A DNA stretch of 22,064 nt from DASXHZ01 sp036488085 (GTDB taxonomy: Bacteria > Acidobacteriota > Thermoanaerobaculia > Gp7-AA8). The first letter of the stretch is position 1. Each line of letters starts with the position of its first letter. A model generated the notes under the pieces. It was not told the DNA's origin. It worked only from the letters and a program-made list of their open reading frames with translations, and did not search any database. Positions 1-8,289 of the stretch are shown here, piece by piece. Where the stretch lies: NCBI GenBank assembly GCA_036488085.1, contig DASXHZ010000038.1:1-22064 (forward strand). The letters are read 5' to 3'. The position numbers and the translations under genes were made by a program.

Positions 1-1475
1 TCGCCTATCGACGCGACGACGATGGAGAGATGCACGAGCGCCGGACCGAGGCGCCGGCGATCGTGCGCGGCGCGGAAGCCTTCGACGGCGCGCTCGAGGT
101 TCGGCAGCGCGATCGAGACGTCGAATTTCGTCCAGCCGGCGACGCCGAGGAGGAAGCTGAGATACGGATGCGCGTCGACGACGTGGCGCGGAAGCGCGGC
201 GATCCACGCGCCGAGGGTCGCGAGCGCCCCTTCGCGCAACGTCTCCTCGCCGCGCTTCTCGATCAACACCGCCGCCTCTTCCCACGCGTTCGCGGCGATG
301 AAGTGGCTGACGGCGCGCGAGAACGTTCGCTCCACCCACGCGGCGCGCCTGTGCAGCTCGCGGAGGCGGTCGGGCGACTCGCGCTCGAGCCGGTGGAGGA
401 GGAACTCGCGGAAGAGATCGTGGAGACGGAACAGCGTCGCCGGCTCGTCGAGCGGGCTCACGAAGAGGTTCCGCGTATAGAGATCGCGGAGAACCGCGGC
501 CGCGTCTTCGCGCTCGGCGACGACGGAGCACGACTCGGCCGACAGCTCGGCGAGCACGGAGACGTCGAGCACGAACTTCTGCTCTTCTGGGGTCAGCGTC
601 TCGAAGATCTCCGACGTCAGGAAGTCAAACACGTGCTGGTCGAGGTGCCGCATGTGCGCGAGAAAGGCGTCACGGTTGAGTGCCGCGGCAGGGAGTCGTC
701 GTAGCGCGCTCACCATCAACGTCAAGCCGGCCGGCCATCCTTCGGTGCGCCGCTGCAGGATTGCGATGTTTTCTTTCGAGAGGCCGAAGTGCAGAGTGTC
801 GTTCAGGAACTCGCGCGACTCGTTCTCGTGAAACCGTAGCGCGTCCATGCGAATCTCGGCGACCTGCTGACGCGCGCGGAGACGCGAAAGCGACACCGGC
901 GGATCGTGACGTGTGCCGATCGCGACGTGCATCTGCGGCGGCAGACGGTCGATCAGGTACTCGATCGACTTCGTGACCGCGGGATCGTCGACGCAATGGA
1001 AGTCGTCCAGCACCAGGACGAGCGGCGACGGATGGAACTCGATGATGTCGTTGATGAGCGGATCGAGAACGGCGCGGCCCATGCCGGCGACGCTCGGAAG
1101 CAGCTCGGCGGTATCTGCACCGATCCGTTCATCGACGCGGCGGAGCGACGCCACGAGCGCCGCGGCGAAGACGTTCGGATCGTTGTCCTCTTCGTCGAGC
1201 GACAGCCACGCGATGGACGCCTCGTTCGCGATACGGCCGATCGACGCGAGCAGCGTCGTCTTTCCGTAGCCTGCCGGAGCGGAGACGAGCGTCAGCGGAT
1301 GGGAGAAGACGCAGCGGTCAAGAAGCGCGAGGAGTCGCTCGCGTACGAGCGCGTCATCGCGGAGCATCGGCGGACGCAGTTTCGTTTCGACGACACGAAG
1401 GCGCTGCGCGCCGCGCGGACGGTCGACGCCTCCGCGGCGACGATGAGGCCGGTGCGGGGTGGCGTCGGACGTCAT
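1..1475 (-). CDS. MalT/LuxR-family ATP-dependent transcriptional regulator (3' end outside window)
   Basis: 491 codons are visible without a stop; the gene runs off the left edge. Seen: a start region typical of large LuxR regulators (TKLRPP near residues 31-36), a Walker A motif SAPAGYGKTT at about 65-74, and a Walker B-like strand LVLVLDDFH near 150-160. After the ATPase come winged-helix-like and TPR-like helical segments (for example FRLHDLFREFLLHRL). The family is the STAND ATPase regulators (MalT, LAL), which bind an inducer, oligomerise with ATP, and bind DNA through a C-terminal LuxR helix-turn-helix. That DNA-binding part would lie beyond base 1 and is not seen, so the LuxR assignment rests on the N-terminal and central parts. 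The ATG at 1475 follows the stop of the membrane protein gene by 18 bases. It may be transcribed with that gene or from the TATAAT at 1493-1498. The ligand cannot be told. Confidence 0.85.
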   Translation of the reverse strand, partial: MTSDATPHRPHRRRGGVDRPRGAQRLRVVETKLRPPMLRDDALVRERLLALLDRCVFSHPLTLVSAPAGYGKTTLLASIGRIANEASIAWLSLDEEDNDPNVFAAALVASLRRVDERIGADTAELLPSVAGMGRAVLDPLINDIIEFHPSPLVLVLDDFHCVDDPAVTKSIEYLIDRLPPQMHVAIGTRHDPPVSLSRLRARQQVAEIRMDALRFHENESREFLNDTLHFGLSKENIAILQRRTEGWPAGLTLMVSALRRLPAAALNRDAFLAHMRHLDQHVFDFLTSEIFETLTPEEQKFVLDVSVLAELSAESCSVVAEREDAAAVLRDLYTRNLFVSPLDEPATLFRLHDLFREFLLHRLERESPDRLRELHRRAAWVERTFSRAVSHFIAANAWEEAAVLIEKRGEETLREGALATLGAWIAALPRHVVDAHPYLSFLLGVAGWTKFDVSIALPNLERAVEGFRAAHDRRRLGPALVHLSIVVASIG

Positions 1476-1492
1476 CTGGTGGACTTTCGGCA

Positions 1493-1498
1493 ATTATA
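1493..1498 (-). promoter_or_regulatory. Perfect TATAAT -10-like hexamer before the MalT-like regulator
   Basis: Read on the minus strand this is an exact TATAAT in a GC-rich region, 17 bases before the ATG at 1475. It overlaps the stop codon of the preceding gene. No convincing -35 is seen at the usual distance. It could be an internal promoter letting the regulator be made on its own, or chance, because the stop codon TAA supplies part of it. Confidence 0.3.
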
Positions 1499-2978
1499 AA
1501 GGCGGTGGAACGCTCGCGAGGGTGACGGTTCCGTCTTTCCCAACCATGCACTTCGGTTCAGGCACGGCGATGCGCCGCCGCGACTCGGCAGGCGTCCGGT
1601 CGTAGCCGCGCCAGGTGATGAAGCGCACCTTCCCGTCGCTCACCCACTCCAGCTTGTAGGCCAGCCAGTAGTCGGCGTAGCAGGTTTGGTAACCCTGACG
1701 CTCGATCGCGGCGAGGATCGGACGCGGGTCGCGATTCCCGATGAAGTTCCCATACCACTCCCTGCGCGCCTGCCCGACTTGCCGAACATCCTCAACCCGC
1801 GGGATCGCCAGGAAGATCGCGAAAGCCACGGCCGCCGCGCACCCTGCCACACGCCACCGCATCAGCTCCTCGGCGGCAAACGCGTAGACGATCGGGAGCG
1901 TCGCGACGATGTACCGCATCTGCCCATGGTGCACGCGCGACGAGCCGAGGTAGAAGACGAGAGCCAGAATGACGATGGTGAGCTCGAGCGGTCTGCTGCG
2001 AAACTTCCGCATGCCGATCAATCCGACCGCAAACGGCAGGAGATCGGGGGCGACGACGAGAATGTGTCTCGGCAGATCGCTGAACACGATGCCCGTGATA
2101 CCGGCCTCGTATGTCGACGGATACGCGCGCAGCAGGCCGCCGATGATGACCGGCAAATAGCCGACGACGAAACCGGCGCCAAACAACAGTGCTCTTCGCA
2201 ACGGCGGAAGCGGCAGCGGCATTTTCCCGGCTATGTAGACGACCGCCGCCAGCACGACCGGATCGAGCACTGGGTAGTAGAGAAACAGCGTCGGTACCTG
2301 GAACCCGAATTCGTACAACGCGCCGAGCAATGCATCGAGGAGCAACAGGTACACGACGTACTCAGTGGGGCGGCGGCGCCTCGCCGCCGCTCTGACAACC
2401 AAACCCCACCACGCACTCCGCCAGATCTCGACGAGAATCACCCCGACAACGACGAATGCCACGCCCTGATTGATCCACCACCCGAACCCCGACAGCACGC
2501 CGAACCAGAACCAGTTGCGCGCGCCGAACCAGAAGAGGACCGCCGATAGGAAAAACATCTGCTCCGCCCCGATCGGAGCGATGACGAACTGCAGCAGAAA
2601 CGCCGGCCCGATCGCCACCCAGAGCATCGCCACCGCCACGCTGCGCGCGTCGAACGTGCGCCGAAGCCCGAGCCAGAAGAAGACGATCGCGCCGACCCCC
2701 TCCAACATCGTCGCGACGCGCAGCGCGAACGGATTCACGGCGTGCGTGACGAGCGCCACGAGCACCGTTACCCACGACGTCAGCGGCCCCATGTAGCTCT
2801 GGCCCCAGAAGAAGATCGGGAACGCGTGGCGCGTGAAGATCGCCTTCGCCATCAGGCCGAAGATCGCCGCGTCGCTGTTCCATCCGAGGGGGAGCGTTTG
2901 CGGGAAGAGGAGCGGAGCGCGCAGCGCGATGTAGGCGAAGACGACGCCGCCCAGCACGGCGCGTTCGGTACGCGTCAC
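1494..2978 (-). CDS. Polytopic membrane protein, GT-C (GT39/ArnT-like) glycosyltransferase-like
   Basis: About 494 residues. The start chosen is GTG at 2978, which overlaps the TGA of the preceding gene as GTGA; a TTG at 3026 in the same frame would add 16 residues but lacks this coupling. The protein has roughly ten hydrophobic segments, then a soluble C-terminal tail of about 90 residues. After the first segment comes N34-S35-D36 followed by a helix and WGQSYMGPL. This placement matches the first periplasmic loop of GT-C enzymes, where an acidic residue acts in catalysis. These enzymes move sugars from polyprenyl-phosphate carriers onto lipids or proteins at the outer face of the membrane. 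The fold call is from topology and this motif only. Donor and acceptor cannot be inferred, and a non-enzymatic membrane protein is not excluded. Confidence 0.6.
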   Translation of the reverse strand: MTRTERAVLGGVVFAYIALRAPLLFPQTLPLGWNSDAAIFGLMAKAIFTRHAFPIFFWGQSYMGPLTSWVTVLVALVTHAVNPFALRVATMLEGVGAIVFFWLGLRRTFDARSVAVAMLWVAIGPAFLLQFVIAPIGAEQMFFLSAVLFWFGARNWFWFGVLSGFGWWINQGVAFVVVGVILVEIWRSAWWGLVVRAAARRRRPTEYVVYLLLLDALLGALYEFGFQVPTLFLYYPVLDPVVLAAVVYIAGKMPLPLPPLRRALLFGAGFVVGYLPVIIGGLLRAYPSTYEAGITGIVFSDLPRHILVVAPDLLPFAVGLIGMRKFRSRPLELTIVILALVFYLGSSRVHHGQMRYIVATLPIVYAFAAEELMRWRVAGCAAAVAFAIFLAIPRVEDVRQVGQARREWYGNFIGNRDPRPILAAIERQGYQTCYADYWLAYKLEWVSDGKVRFITWRGYDRTPAESRRRIAVPEPKCMVGKDGTVTLASVPPPL

Positions 2979-3478
2979 GCCGTCGCCAGCATCTCGTCGA
3001 CGACCGGCCACGTTGCTTCGCGCCAATCGTCGCCCATCAGCAGCCCCGCGGTCGCGAGGTAGATCGCGATGTCGCGCTTGTCGTAGCGCGACTCGAGCTG
3101 GTGCACCGCATCGCGCACCTGCCCCACCGCCGGAACCTTGTACTCGTCGACCTCGATCGACCCGTTGACGTGCGGGATGTTCCAGAGGTCGAGGAAGGCG
3201 GAGAGCATCTCGTTGTGCTCGTTCGTGTGGTACTGCATGAGCGCCACTTCGAGGAGTTGATCGAACTCGTGCGCGCCGGCCCGAGACGCGAGGAGGTCCG
3301 CGCGCTTCTCCATCGGCAGCTTCCGCAGCGACTCGTCGCGGAAGTGGAGCGCGCGCGCCAGGTGCGCGACCGCGAGCGCCTTCTGCTGCGCGTCGCCGTG
3401 ACGCCAGAACGCCGTCGCGATGCGTCGGCGCCGATCGTCATCGGCGAGCTCCCGTAAAATGCGACGAACGTCGTACAT
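2975..3478 (-). CDS. Hypothetical protein, alpha-helical, cytoplasmic
   Basis: I do not recognise this family. The product is 167 residues with no signal peptide or membrane segment. It is rich in charged and Leu/Ala helices (RILRELADDDRRRRIATAF at residues 6-24, then a His-rich middle with QYHTNEHNEM). It begins with ATG at 3478, eight bases from a palindrome holding a TACAAT hexamer, and no Shine-Dalgarno sequence is seen. Its stop overlaps the GTG of the glycosyltransferase-like gene by four bases, so the two are probably made together. The sequence looks like a real protein in codon use and composition, and the overlap supports this. Function unknown. Confidence 0.65.
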   Translation of the reverse strand: MYDVRRILRELADDDRRRRIATAFWRHGDAQQKALAVAHLARALHFRDESLRKLPMEKRADLLASRAGAHEFDQLLEVALMQYHTNEHNEMLSAFLDLWNIPHVNGSIEVDEYKVPAVGQVRDAVHQLESRYDKRDIAIYLATAGLLMGDDWREATWPVVDEMLATA

Positions 3479-3485
3479 GGATCGC

Positions 3486-3497
3486 GATTGTACAATC
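3486..3497. promoter_or_regulatory. 12-base perfect palindrome with TACAAT hexamers facing both ways
   Basis: GATTGTACAATC reads the same on both strands and sits in the middle of the 26-base gap between two divergent genes. The TACAAT on the plus strand (3491-3496) ends eight bases before the GTG at 3505. The TACAAT on the minus strand (3492-3487) ends eight bases before the ATG at 3478. A sigma-70 -10 element in either position would start transcription at or within a base or two of the start codon. It could also be an operator for a dimeric repressor. No -35 elements are clear. The promoter role is inferred. Confidence 0.5.
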
Positions 3498-3504
3498 CGC
3501 GCGC

Positions 3505-5256
3505 GTGCTTCGCGTCCAGTCGGTCGTCTTCGCCGTGTTAGCCTCGCTGGCGATGTCGTGCGCGTCCGTCCACCCCGTCAAAGTCGCTGACCTGTCGACG
3601 GACGAGAAGATTGGGCAGCTCTTCGTCCCCGACGCCTACGGCGTCTACATGAGCTCCTCGTCGTACGCGTACGAGCGCCTCGAACGCTTCGTGAAGGAGC
3701 GGCACGTCGGCGGATTCGTCTGGTTTCTTTCGAACGTGTACGAGAACGCCCTGCTGACGAAACGCTTGCAGGCGATGTCGCGCGTCCCGCTCTTCGTCGC
3801 CTCCGATCTCGAGGCGGGGATGGGGATGCGCTTCGCCGATACGTGGTACTGGCCGCCTGCGATGGCGATCGCCGCGACCGGCGATCCGTCGCTCGCGGAG
3901 CGCGAAGGGAAGCAGGTCGCGCTCGAGGCGAAGAGCGTCGGCATCAACTGGATTCTGGCGCCGGTCGGCGACGTCAACGTCGCGCCGGACAACCCCGTCA
4001 TCAACACTCGCAGTTTCGGCGAAGACCCGAACGACGTCTCGCGCTACGTCCAGGCGTTCATCCGCGGCGTGCACAGCGAGGGGCTGCTCGCCACCGCGAA
4101 ACACTTCCCGGGCCACGGCGATACGAAGACCGACTCGCACCGCGCGCTGCCGATCCTCGACGTCACGCGCGAACGGCTCGACCGTGTGGAGCTCGTTCCC
4201 TTCCGCGCCGCGATCGCCGCGGACGTCGACTCCGTGATGATGGGTCACCTAGCCGTCCCCGCGCTCGACCCAACTCCGGCGCCGTTCGTCTCCGCGGAGC
4301 AACGCGACAATCGCTACGCCGCGGACGTGAACGAGGCGCCGCACAACGCCACGCTTCCCGCCACGATCTCGAAGCCGATGATCGACCTCCTCCGAAACGA
4401 TCTCCGCTTCCACGGCCTCGTGGTCACCGACGCGTTCGACATGGGCGGCCTCACCGAGCACTTCGACGCCGGCGAGGCGGCCGTACGTGCTATCGAGGCG
4501 GGCGAAGACGTGATCCTGATGCCGGCCAACACCGATGCGGCGATGGACGGCGTGAAGAAGGCGGTCGAGAGCGGCCGTATCCCGATGTCGCGCATCGACG
4601 CCTCCGTGCAGCGGATCCTCGACGCGAAGTCGCGAGTCTCGTTCGCCGTCGCCGACCCCGACGTCATCTTCGACACCGTCGATTCCGAGGAGAGCCGGAA
4701 GATCGCGAGCGAAATCGCGACGAAGGCGATGACGCTGGTGCGCGAGGAGAGCGGCGCACTGCCGATCGCGAAGAATGCACGCGTCGTCCTCGTTACCGTG
4801 TCGGATTTTCCCGAAATCGCCAACCCGCTCGCGGAGCTCGATCGCGAGCTGAAGAAGGAGCTCGCGACGCCGCCACCCGTCTTCATGCTCGACGCCCGCA
4901 GTGTCGATGCCGACGCCGCGCCGATCGCCGACGCGGCGAAGAATGCCGACGTCATCCTCCTCGGCCTCGCCATCCGCGCACGCAGCGGGGCAGGACAGAT
5001 TGCGGTGCCGGCAGTGGCTCAACGAATGATCGAAAAGCTCGCGTCGTTGCCGGCGAAGAAGATCGCGATCGCCTTCGGCACTCCGTATCTGCTGCGCGAG
5101 GTTCCTTCGATAAGCACCTACATTTGCGCCTACGGTCCGCAGCCGGTGCTCCAGCTTGCCGCCGCGCGCGCTCTGTTCGGCGAGACGAAGTTCACCGGCA
5201 AGCTCCCGGTGACGATCCCCGGCTTCTACGACCGCGGACACGGGATCACGAGGTGA
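3505..5256 (+). CDS. nagZ: GH3 beta-N-acetylhexosaminidase (NagZ/YbbD-like lipoprotein)
   Basis: 583 residues, GTG start. The N-terminus is a secretion signal ending in a lipobox-like A16-M17-S18-C19, so the protein is probably a membrane-anchored lipoprotein. The GH3 barrel shows the hallmark KHFPGHGDTKTDSH at 199-212, whose Asp-His pair serves as acid/base in the NagZ branch. The nucleophile is predicted as D309 in VVTDAFDMGG. S100-D101-L-E-A-G is the substrate-binding strand. A second domain (about 390-583) resembles the C-terminal half of long NagZ proteins such as B. subtilis YbbD; E. coli NagZ lacks it. The family removes non-reducing terminal GlcNAc from GlcNAc-MurNAc(-peptide). The next gene, overlapping by GTGA, encodes the enzymes that would act on the product. 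The main alternative is another GH3 hexosaminidase specificity. Confidence 0.88.
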   Translation: MLRVQSVVFAVLASLAMSCASVHPVKVADLSTDEKIGQLFVPDAYGVYMSSSSYAYERLERFVKERHVGGFVWFLSNVYENALLTKRLQAMSRVPLFVASDLEAGMGMRFADTWYWPPAMAIAATGDPSLAEREGKQVALEAKSVGINWILAPVGDVNVAPDNPVINTRSFGEDPNDVSRYVQAFIRGVHSEGLLATAKHFPGHGDTKTDSHRALPILDVTRERLDRVELVPFRAAIAADVDSVMMGHLAVPALDPTPAPFVSAEQRDNRYAADVNEAPHNATLPATISKPMIDLLRNDLRFHGLVVTDAFDMGGLTEHFDAGEAAVRAIEAGEDVILMPANTDAAMDGVKKAVESGRIPMSRIDASVQRILDAKSRVSFAVADPDVIFDTVDSEESRKIASEIATKAMTLVREESGALPIAKNARVVLVTVSDFPEIANPLAELDRELKKELATPPPVFMLDARSVDADAAPIADAAKNADVILLGLAIRARSGAGQIAVPAVAQRMIEKLASLPAKKIAIAFGTPYLLREVPSISTYICAYGPQPVLQLAAARALFGETKFTGKLPVTIPGFYDRGHGITR

Positions 5257-7610
5257 TCGTCCTCGCCGCCGTCCTCGCGGCGAACATCGACGCGGCGGTG
5301 AACACCGCCATCGCCGACCACAAGCTACCGGGCGGGGTGATCTGGGTCGAGCGCGGGAAGAACGTCTACCACCGTGCGTACGGCCATCGCGCGCTCGTGC
5401 CGCACGAAGAGCCGATGACCGAGGACACCATCTTCGATGCGGCGTCGCTGACGAAAGTGACCGCGACGACGCCGTCGATCTGGCTGTTGATCGAGCGCGG
5501 CAAGATCCGCCTCGACGACCCCGTCTCGAAGTACCTGCCGGAGTTCCATGGCGGATGGCGGGACGAAGTCACGATCCGGCATCTGCTGACGCACACCTCG
5601 GGACTGCGGCCAGACCTCGACCTGCGTGAGCCGTGGAGCGGGTACGACACCGCGATGAAGATGGCGTTCGCGGAGATGCCTCTCAACCGCCCCGGCTACG
5701 TCTTCCGCTACTCCGACATCAATTTCGAGCTCCTCGGCGAGATCGTGCATCGCATGAGCGGCGTGCCGCTCGACGTGTTTGCCGAGCGGGAGATCTTTCG
5801 CCGGCTGGGGATGAGAGACACGTTTTTCGAGAGGGCACGCCCCTCACCCGGCCCTTCGGGCCACCCTCTCCCGGAGGGAGAGGGCCAAGACAAACAACAG
5901 AAACAACAAGTCCCTCTCCCAACGGGAGAGCGTGGCGCCGAGCGCAGCGAGGCGACGGACGGGGGGCGTGCCAGCGCGCGAATCGCCCCCACCGAGATGA
6001 CCGACGGCGTCATGCTCCGCGGCGTCGTGCACGATCCGACGGCGCGCCGCATGGGGGGCGTCGCGGGGCACGCCGGCTTGTTCACGACCGCCAAAGACCT
6101 CGCGAAGTACGCACGGATGCTGCTCCGCGGTGGCTCGCCGATCTTCAAGCCCGAAACGGTTCAGGCGATGACGAGAGTGCAGACGCCACCGAACGTCGCC
6201 GTGCGCCGGACGGGCGGCTTCGACCTCGACTCGAGCTTCAGCCGTCCGCGCGGCGAGATCTTCCCGATCGGATCGTACGGACACACAGGCTTCACCGGCG
6301 GCTTCTACTGGATCGATCCGTATTCGAAGACGTTCTACATCTTCCTCTCCAATCGTGTGCACCCGAACGGGAAAGGGAGCGTGACCGCGCTCCAGCGCCG
6401 CCTCGGCACGATGGTCGCCGAGGCGATGGGTGTCGAGGAACGCGACGTTCTCCCCGAGCGTACAGGCGGCCGCGTTGAGTGGGTCACCGGAGGCGCAGAC
6501 GTGCAGAACGGCATCGACGTGCTGCACAACAGCGGGTACCAGGCGCTGCAAGGGCTGCGCGTCGGCCTTGTGACGAACCACACCGGCATCGATCGCGCCG
6601 GCAATCCGACGATCGACCTTCTCCGCAGCGCTCCGGGCGTCACCCTCGTCTCGCTCTTTTCGCCGGAGCACGGCATCCGCGGCACGTCCGACGAGAACGT
6701 CGGCGACACGAAGGACCCGGTGAGCGGCCTCCCGGTTTACAGCCTCTACGGCGCACACAGGAAGCCGCTGCCGGAGCAACTGGCGAACATCGACGCGCTC
6801 GTCTTCGATATCCAGGACGTCGGCGCCCGCTTCTACACCTACATCTCAACGCTCGCGAACATCCTCGACGCCGCCTCCGAAGCGCACAAGAAGGTCATCG
6901 TGCTCGATCGCGTCAACCCGATCGGCGGCGACGCCGTCGAAGGGCCGCGGCGCGACGGGCCGCAGTCCTTCATCGCGTGGCACGACATCGTGATCCGACA
7001 CGGGCTCACGGTCGGCGAGTTCGCGAAGATGTACGCCGGCGAGAATCATCTCGCCGTCGACCTCGAGGTCGTCCCGCTGCACGGCTGGAAGCGATCGATG
7101 TGGCAGGACGATGCCGGTCTGCCGTGGATCAACACCTCGCCGAACATGCGCAGCCTCACGGCGGCCGGCCTCTACCCTGGGCTCGGCCTCCTCGAGTCGG
7201 CGCTCAGCGTCGGCCGCGGGACCGCAATTCCGTTCGAGGTCGTGGGGGCACCCTACATCGACGGCGCCACGCTGGAGCGGGAGCTAGGCGTCTTGCCCGG
7301 CGTGAGCGCTCACGCGTTCCGCTTCACACCGAAGAGCAGCGTCTTTGCGAACCAGGTTTGCGGCGGCGTCCGGCTGACGATCACCGACCGGACGGCTTTC
7401 CACGCCGTCGACACCGGCCTCGCGATCGCGACGACTGTCCGCCGGCTCTACGGCGACAAGTTCGCCGTCGACAAGATGGCTCCCCTCCTGCTGAGCCCGA
7501 AGGTCCTCGACGCCGTCCGTGACGCGAAACCGATTGGTGACATCGTGGCGCTCTACCGAGCCGACGAGCAGGCGTTCCGCGAGCGGCGCGGGAAGTATTT
7601 GTTGTATTAG
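5253..7610 (+). CDS. Fusion: AmiE-like serine hydrolase + NamZ (DUF1343) exo-N-acetylmuramidase
   Basis: 785 residues from GTG at 5253, which overlaps the nagZ stop as GTGA. Residues about 10-400 are a class C beta-lactamase-like hydrolase: catalytic S65-L-T-K68, Y153-S154-D155, and H344-T345-G346 as the KTG-like motif. The best family fit is AmiE (YbbE), which cuts MurNAc-L-alanine. Residues about 430-785 are DUF1343/NamZ: PEHGIRG at 471-477 with the conserved Glu-His pair, FDIQDVGARFYTY near 518-530, LDRVNPIGG, SPNM and GRGT. NamZ releases MurNAc from non-reducing ends. The short hydrophobic N-terminus (MIVLAAVLAA) is a weak export signal. A palindromic repeat adds roughly residues 194-240 between the two halves of the hydrolase domain without breaking the frame. 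Both domains look intact. Activity is inferred; the beta-lactamase-fold half could also be an esterase. Confidence 0.9.
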   Translation: MIVLAAVLAANIDAAVNTAIADHKLPGGVIWVERGKNVYHRAYGHRALVPHEEPMTEDTIFDAASLTKVTATTPSIWLLIERGKIRLDDPVSKYLPEFHGGWRDEVTIRHLLTHTSGLRPDLDLREPWSGYDTAMKMAFAEMPLNRPGYVFRYSDINFELLGEIVHRMSGVPLDVFAEREIFRRLGMRDTFFERARPSPGPSGHPLPEGEGQDKQQKQQVPLPTGERGAERSEATDGGRASARIAPTEMTDGVMLRGVVHDPTARRMGGVAGHAGLFTTAKDLAKYARMLLRGGSPIFKPETVQAMTRVQTPPNVAVRRTGGFDLDSSFSRPRGEIFPIGSYGHTGFTGGFYWIDPYSKTFYIFLSNRVHPNGKGSVTALQRRLGTMVAEAMGVEERDVLPERTGGRVEWVTGGADVQNGIDVLHNSGYQALQGLRVGLVTNHTGIDRAGNPTIDLLRSAPGVTLVSLFSPEHGIRGTSDENVGDTKDPVSGLPVYSLYGAHRKPLPEQLANIDALVFDIQDVGARFYTYISTLANILDAASEAHKKVIVLDRVNPIGGDAVEGPRRDGPQSFIAWHDIVIRHGLTVGEFAKMYAGENHLAVDLEVVPLHGWKRSMWQDDAGLPWINTSPNMRSLTAAGLYPGLGLLESALSVGRGTAIPFEVVGAPYIDGATLERELGVLPGVSAHAFRFTPKSSVFANQVCGGVRLTITDRTAFHAVDTGLAIATTVRRLYGDKFAVDKMAPLLLSPKVLDAVRDAKPIGDIVALYRADEQAFRERRGKYLLY
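5834..5972. repeat. Palindromic repeat element, copy 1, inserted in frame in the AmiE-like domain
   Basis: The ends are a perfect 10-base inverted pair, GGCACGCCCC (5834-5843) and GGGGCGTGCC (5963-5972). Inside are three hairpins: GGCCC/GGGCC around TTC (5850-5862), a 9-base stem CCCTCTCCC/GGGAGAGGG around GGA (5864-5884), and a 7-base stem CTCTCCC/GGGAGAG around AAC (5914-5930). Bases 5836-5884 match 21952-22000 at 47 of 49 positions. The translated stretch is low-complexity (PSPGPSG, PLPEGEG, a Gln/Lys run), unlike the flanking conserved domain. It is probably a non-autonomous, REP- or MITE-like element. No target-site duplication was seen. Confidence 0.85.
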
Positions 7611-7629
7611 GTTGTAAACGGAATCGGCC

Positions 7630-8289
7630 GTGGAGCGTCCATCCATCGTGGGTAACGTCGCAGCATTTCGATTGAGCGAAAGTGTCGATACGACGCCTGA
7701 CCGCGAGCTGATCGCGCGCACGCTCGGAGGCGACGGGACGGCCTACGGAATCCTCGTGGAGCGCTTCCAGCGGAAGATCTTCCGCGTCGCGTTTGCAATC
7801 GTCCGCGACGAGATGGAAGCGGACGGAGTCACGCAGGACACCTTCGTTCAGGCGTACACGTCGCTGTCGCGTTTCGAGGCGCGCGCCGAGTTCGAGACGT
7901 GGCTCACCCGCATCGCCATCAACCGCGCGCGCGACGTCCTCCGCCGCCGCCGCTTCGTCAGCCTCTTCACCTCGCACGACGAGGAGGACGAGAACGGCGA
8001 GGCGATGTTTGAGCCGGTCGACGAACGGCCGAACCAGGAGCGCCAGCTCGCCGCCTCGCAGATCCGCGTCGCGATCCTACGCGCGGAGTCGAAGCTCTCA
8101 GCCCAGCAGAAGTTGATCTTCCGCCTCCGCCACTACGAAAATCTCTCACTCGAAGACATCGCGGACCACCTCGGTCTGCGCGCCGGGACCGTCCGCGCCC
8201 ACCTCTTCCGCGCCATCCATAAGATCCGCAAAGAGCTCGCCGCGTGGCGGATTCCAGCTCAGGGGAACAACGATGAAACCGCACTTTAG
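7630..8289 (+). CDS. RNA polymerase ECF sigma factor (RpoE-like)
   Basis: 219 residues, GTG start. Sigma region 2 spans about residues 35-105, with the helix IVRDEMEADGVTQDTFVQAY that contacts core polymerase and the -10 element, then WLTRIAINRARDVLRRRR. An acidic linker (HDEEDENGE) follows. Region 4 spans about 150-203, with the helix-turn-helix LSLEDIADHLGLRAGTVRAHLFRA that reads the -35 element. ECF factors of this kind are held by a membrane anti-sigma factor until an envelope signal arrives. The gene overlaps the anti-sigma gene by 17 bases, which supports that pairing. The first 20 or so residues look unstructured, so the true start may lie a little further in. Whether it drives its own operon cannot be shown here. 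Confidence 0.93.
   Translation: MERPSIVGNVAAFRLSESVDTTPDRELIARTLGGDGTAYGILVERFQRKIFRVAFAIVRDEMEADGVTQDTFVQAYTSLSRFEARAEFETWLTRIAINRARDVLRRRRFVSLFTSHDEEDENGEAMFEPVDERPNQERQLAASQIRVAILRAESKLSAQQKLIFRLRHYENLSLEDIADHLGLRAGTVRAHLFRAIHKIRKELAAWRIPAQGNNDETAL

Noticed and set aside
30..1499. Plus-strand frames at the left edge
   Set aside because: The minus strand encodes a Walker A/B ATPase of the MalT type across the whole stretch; the plus frames are shadows.
3843..5252. Upstream extension of the AmiE-NamZ frame, open for 470 codons
   Set aside because: It runs through the well-conserved nagZ gene in another frame, is rich in Arg, and has no conserved motif. The GTGA overlap marks the start at 5253.
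5834..5972. The repeat insertion as a gene-breaking event (pseudogene)
   Set aside because: The frame stays open and both halves of the hydrolase domain and the NamZ domain keep their key residues.
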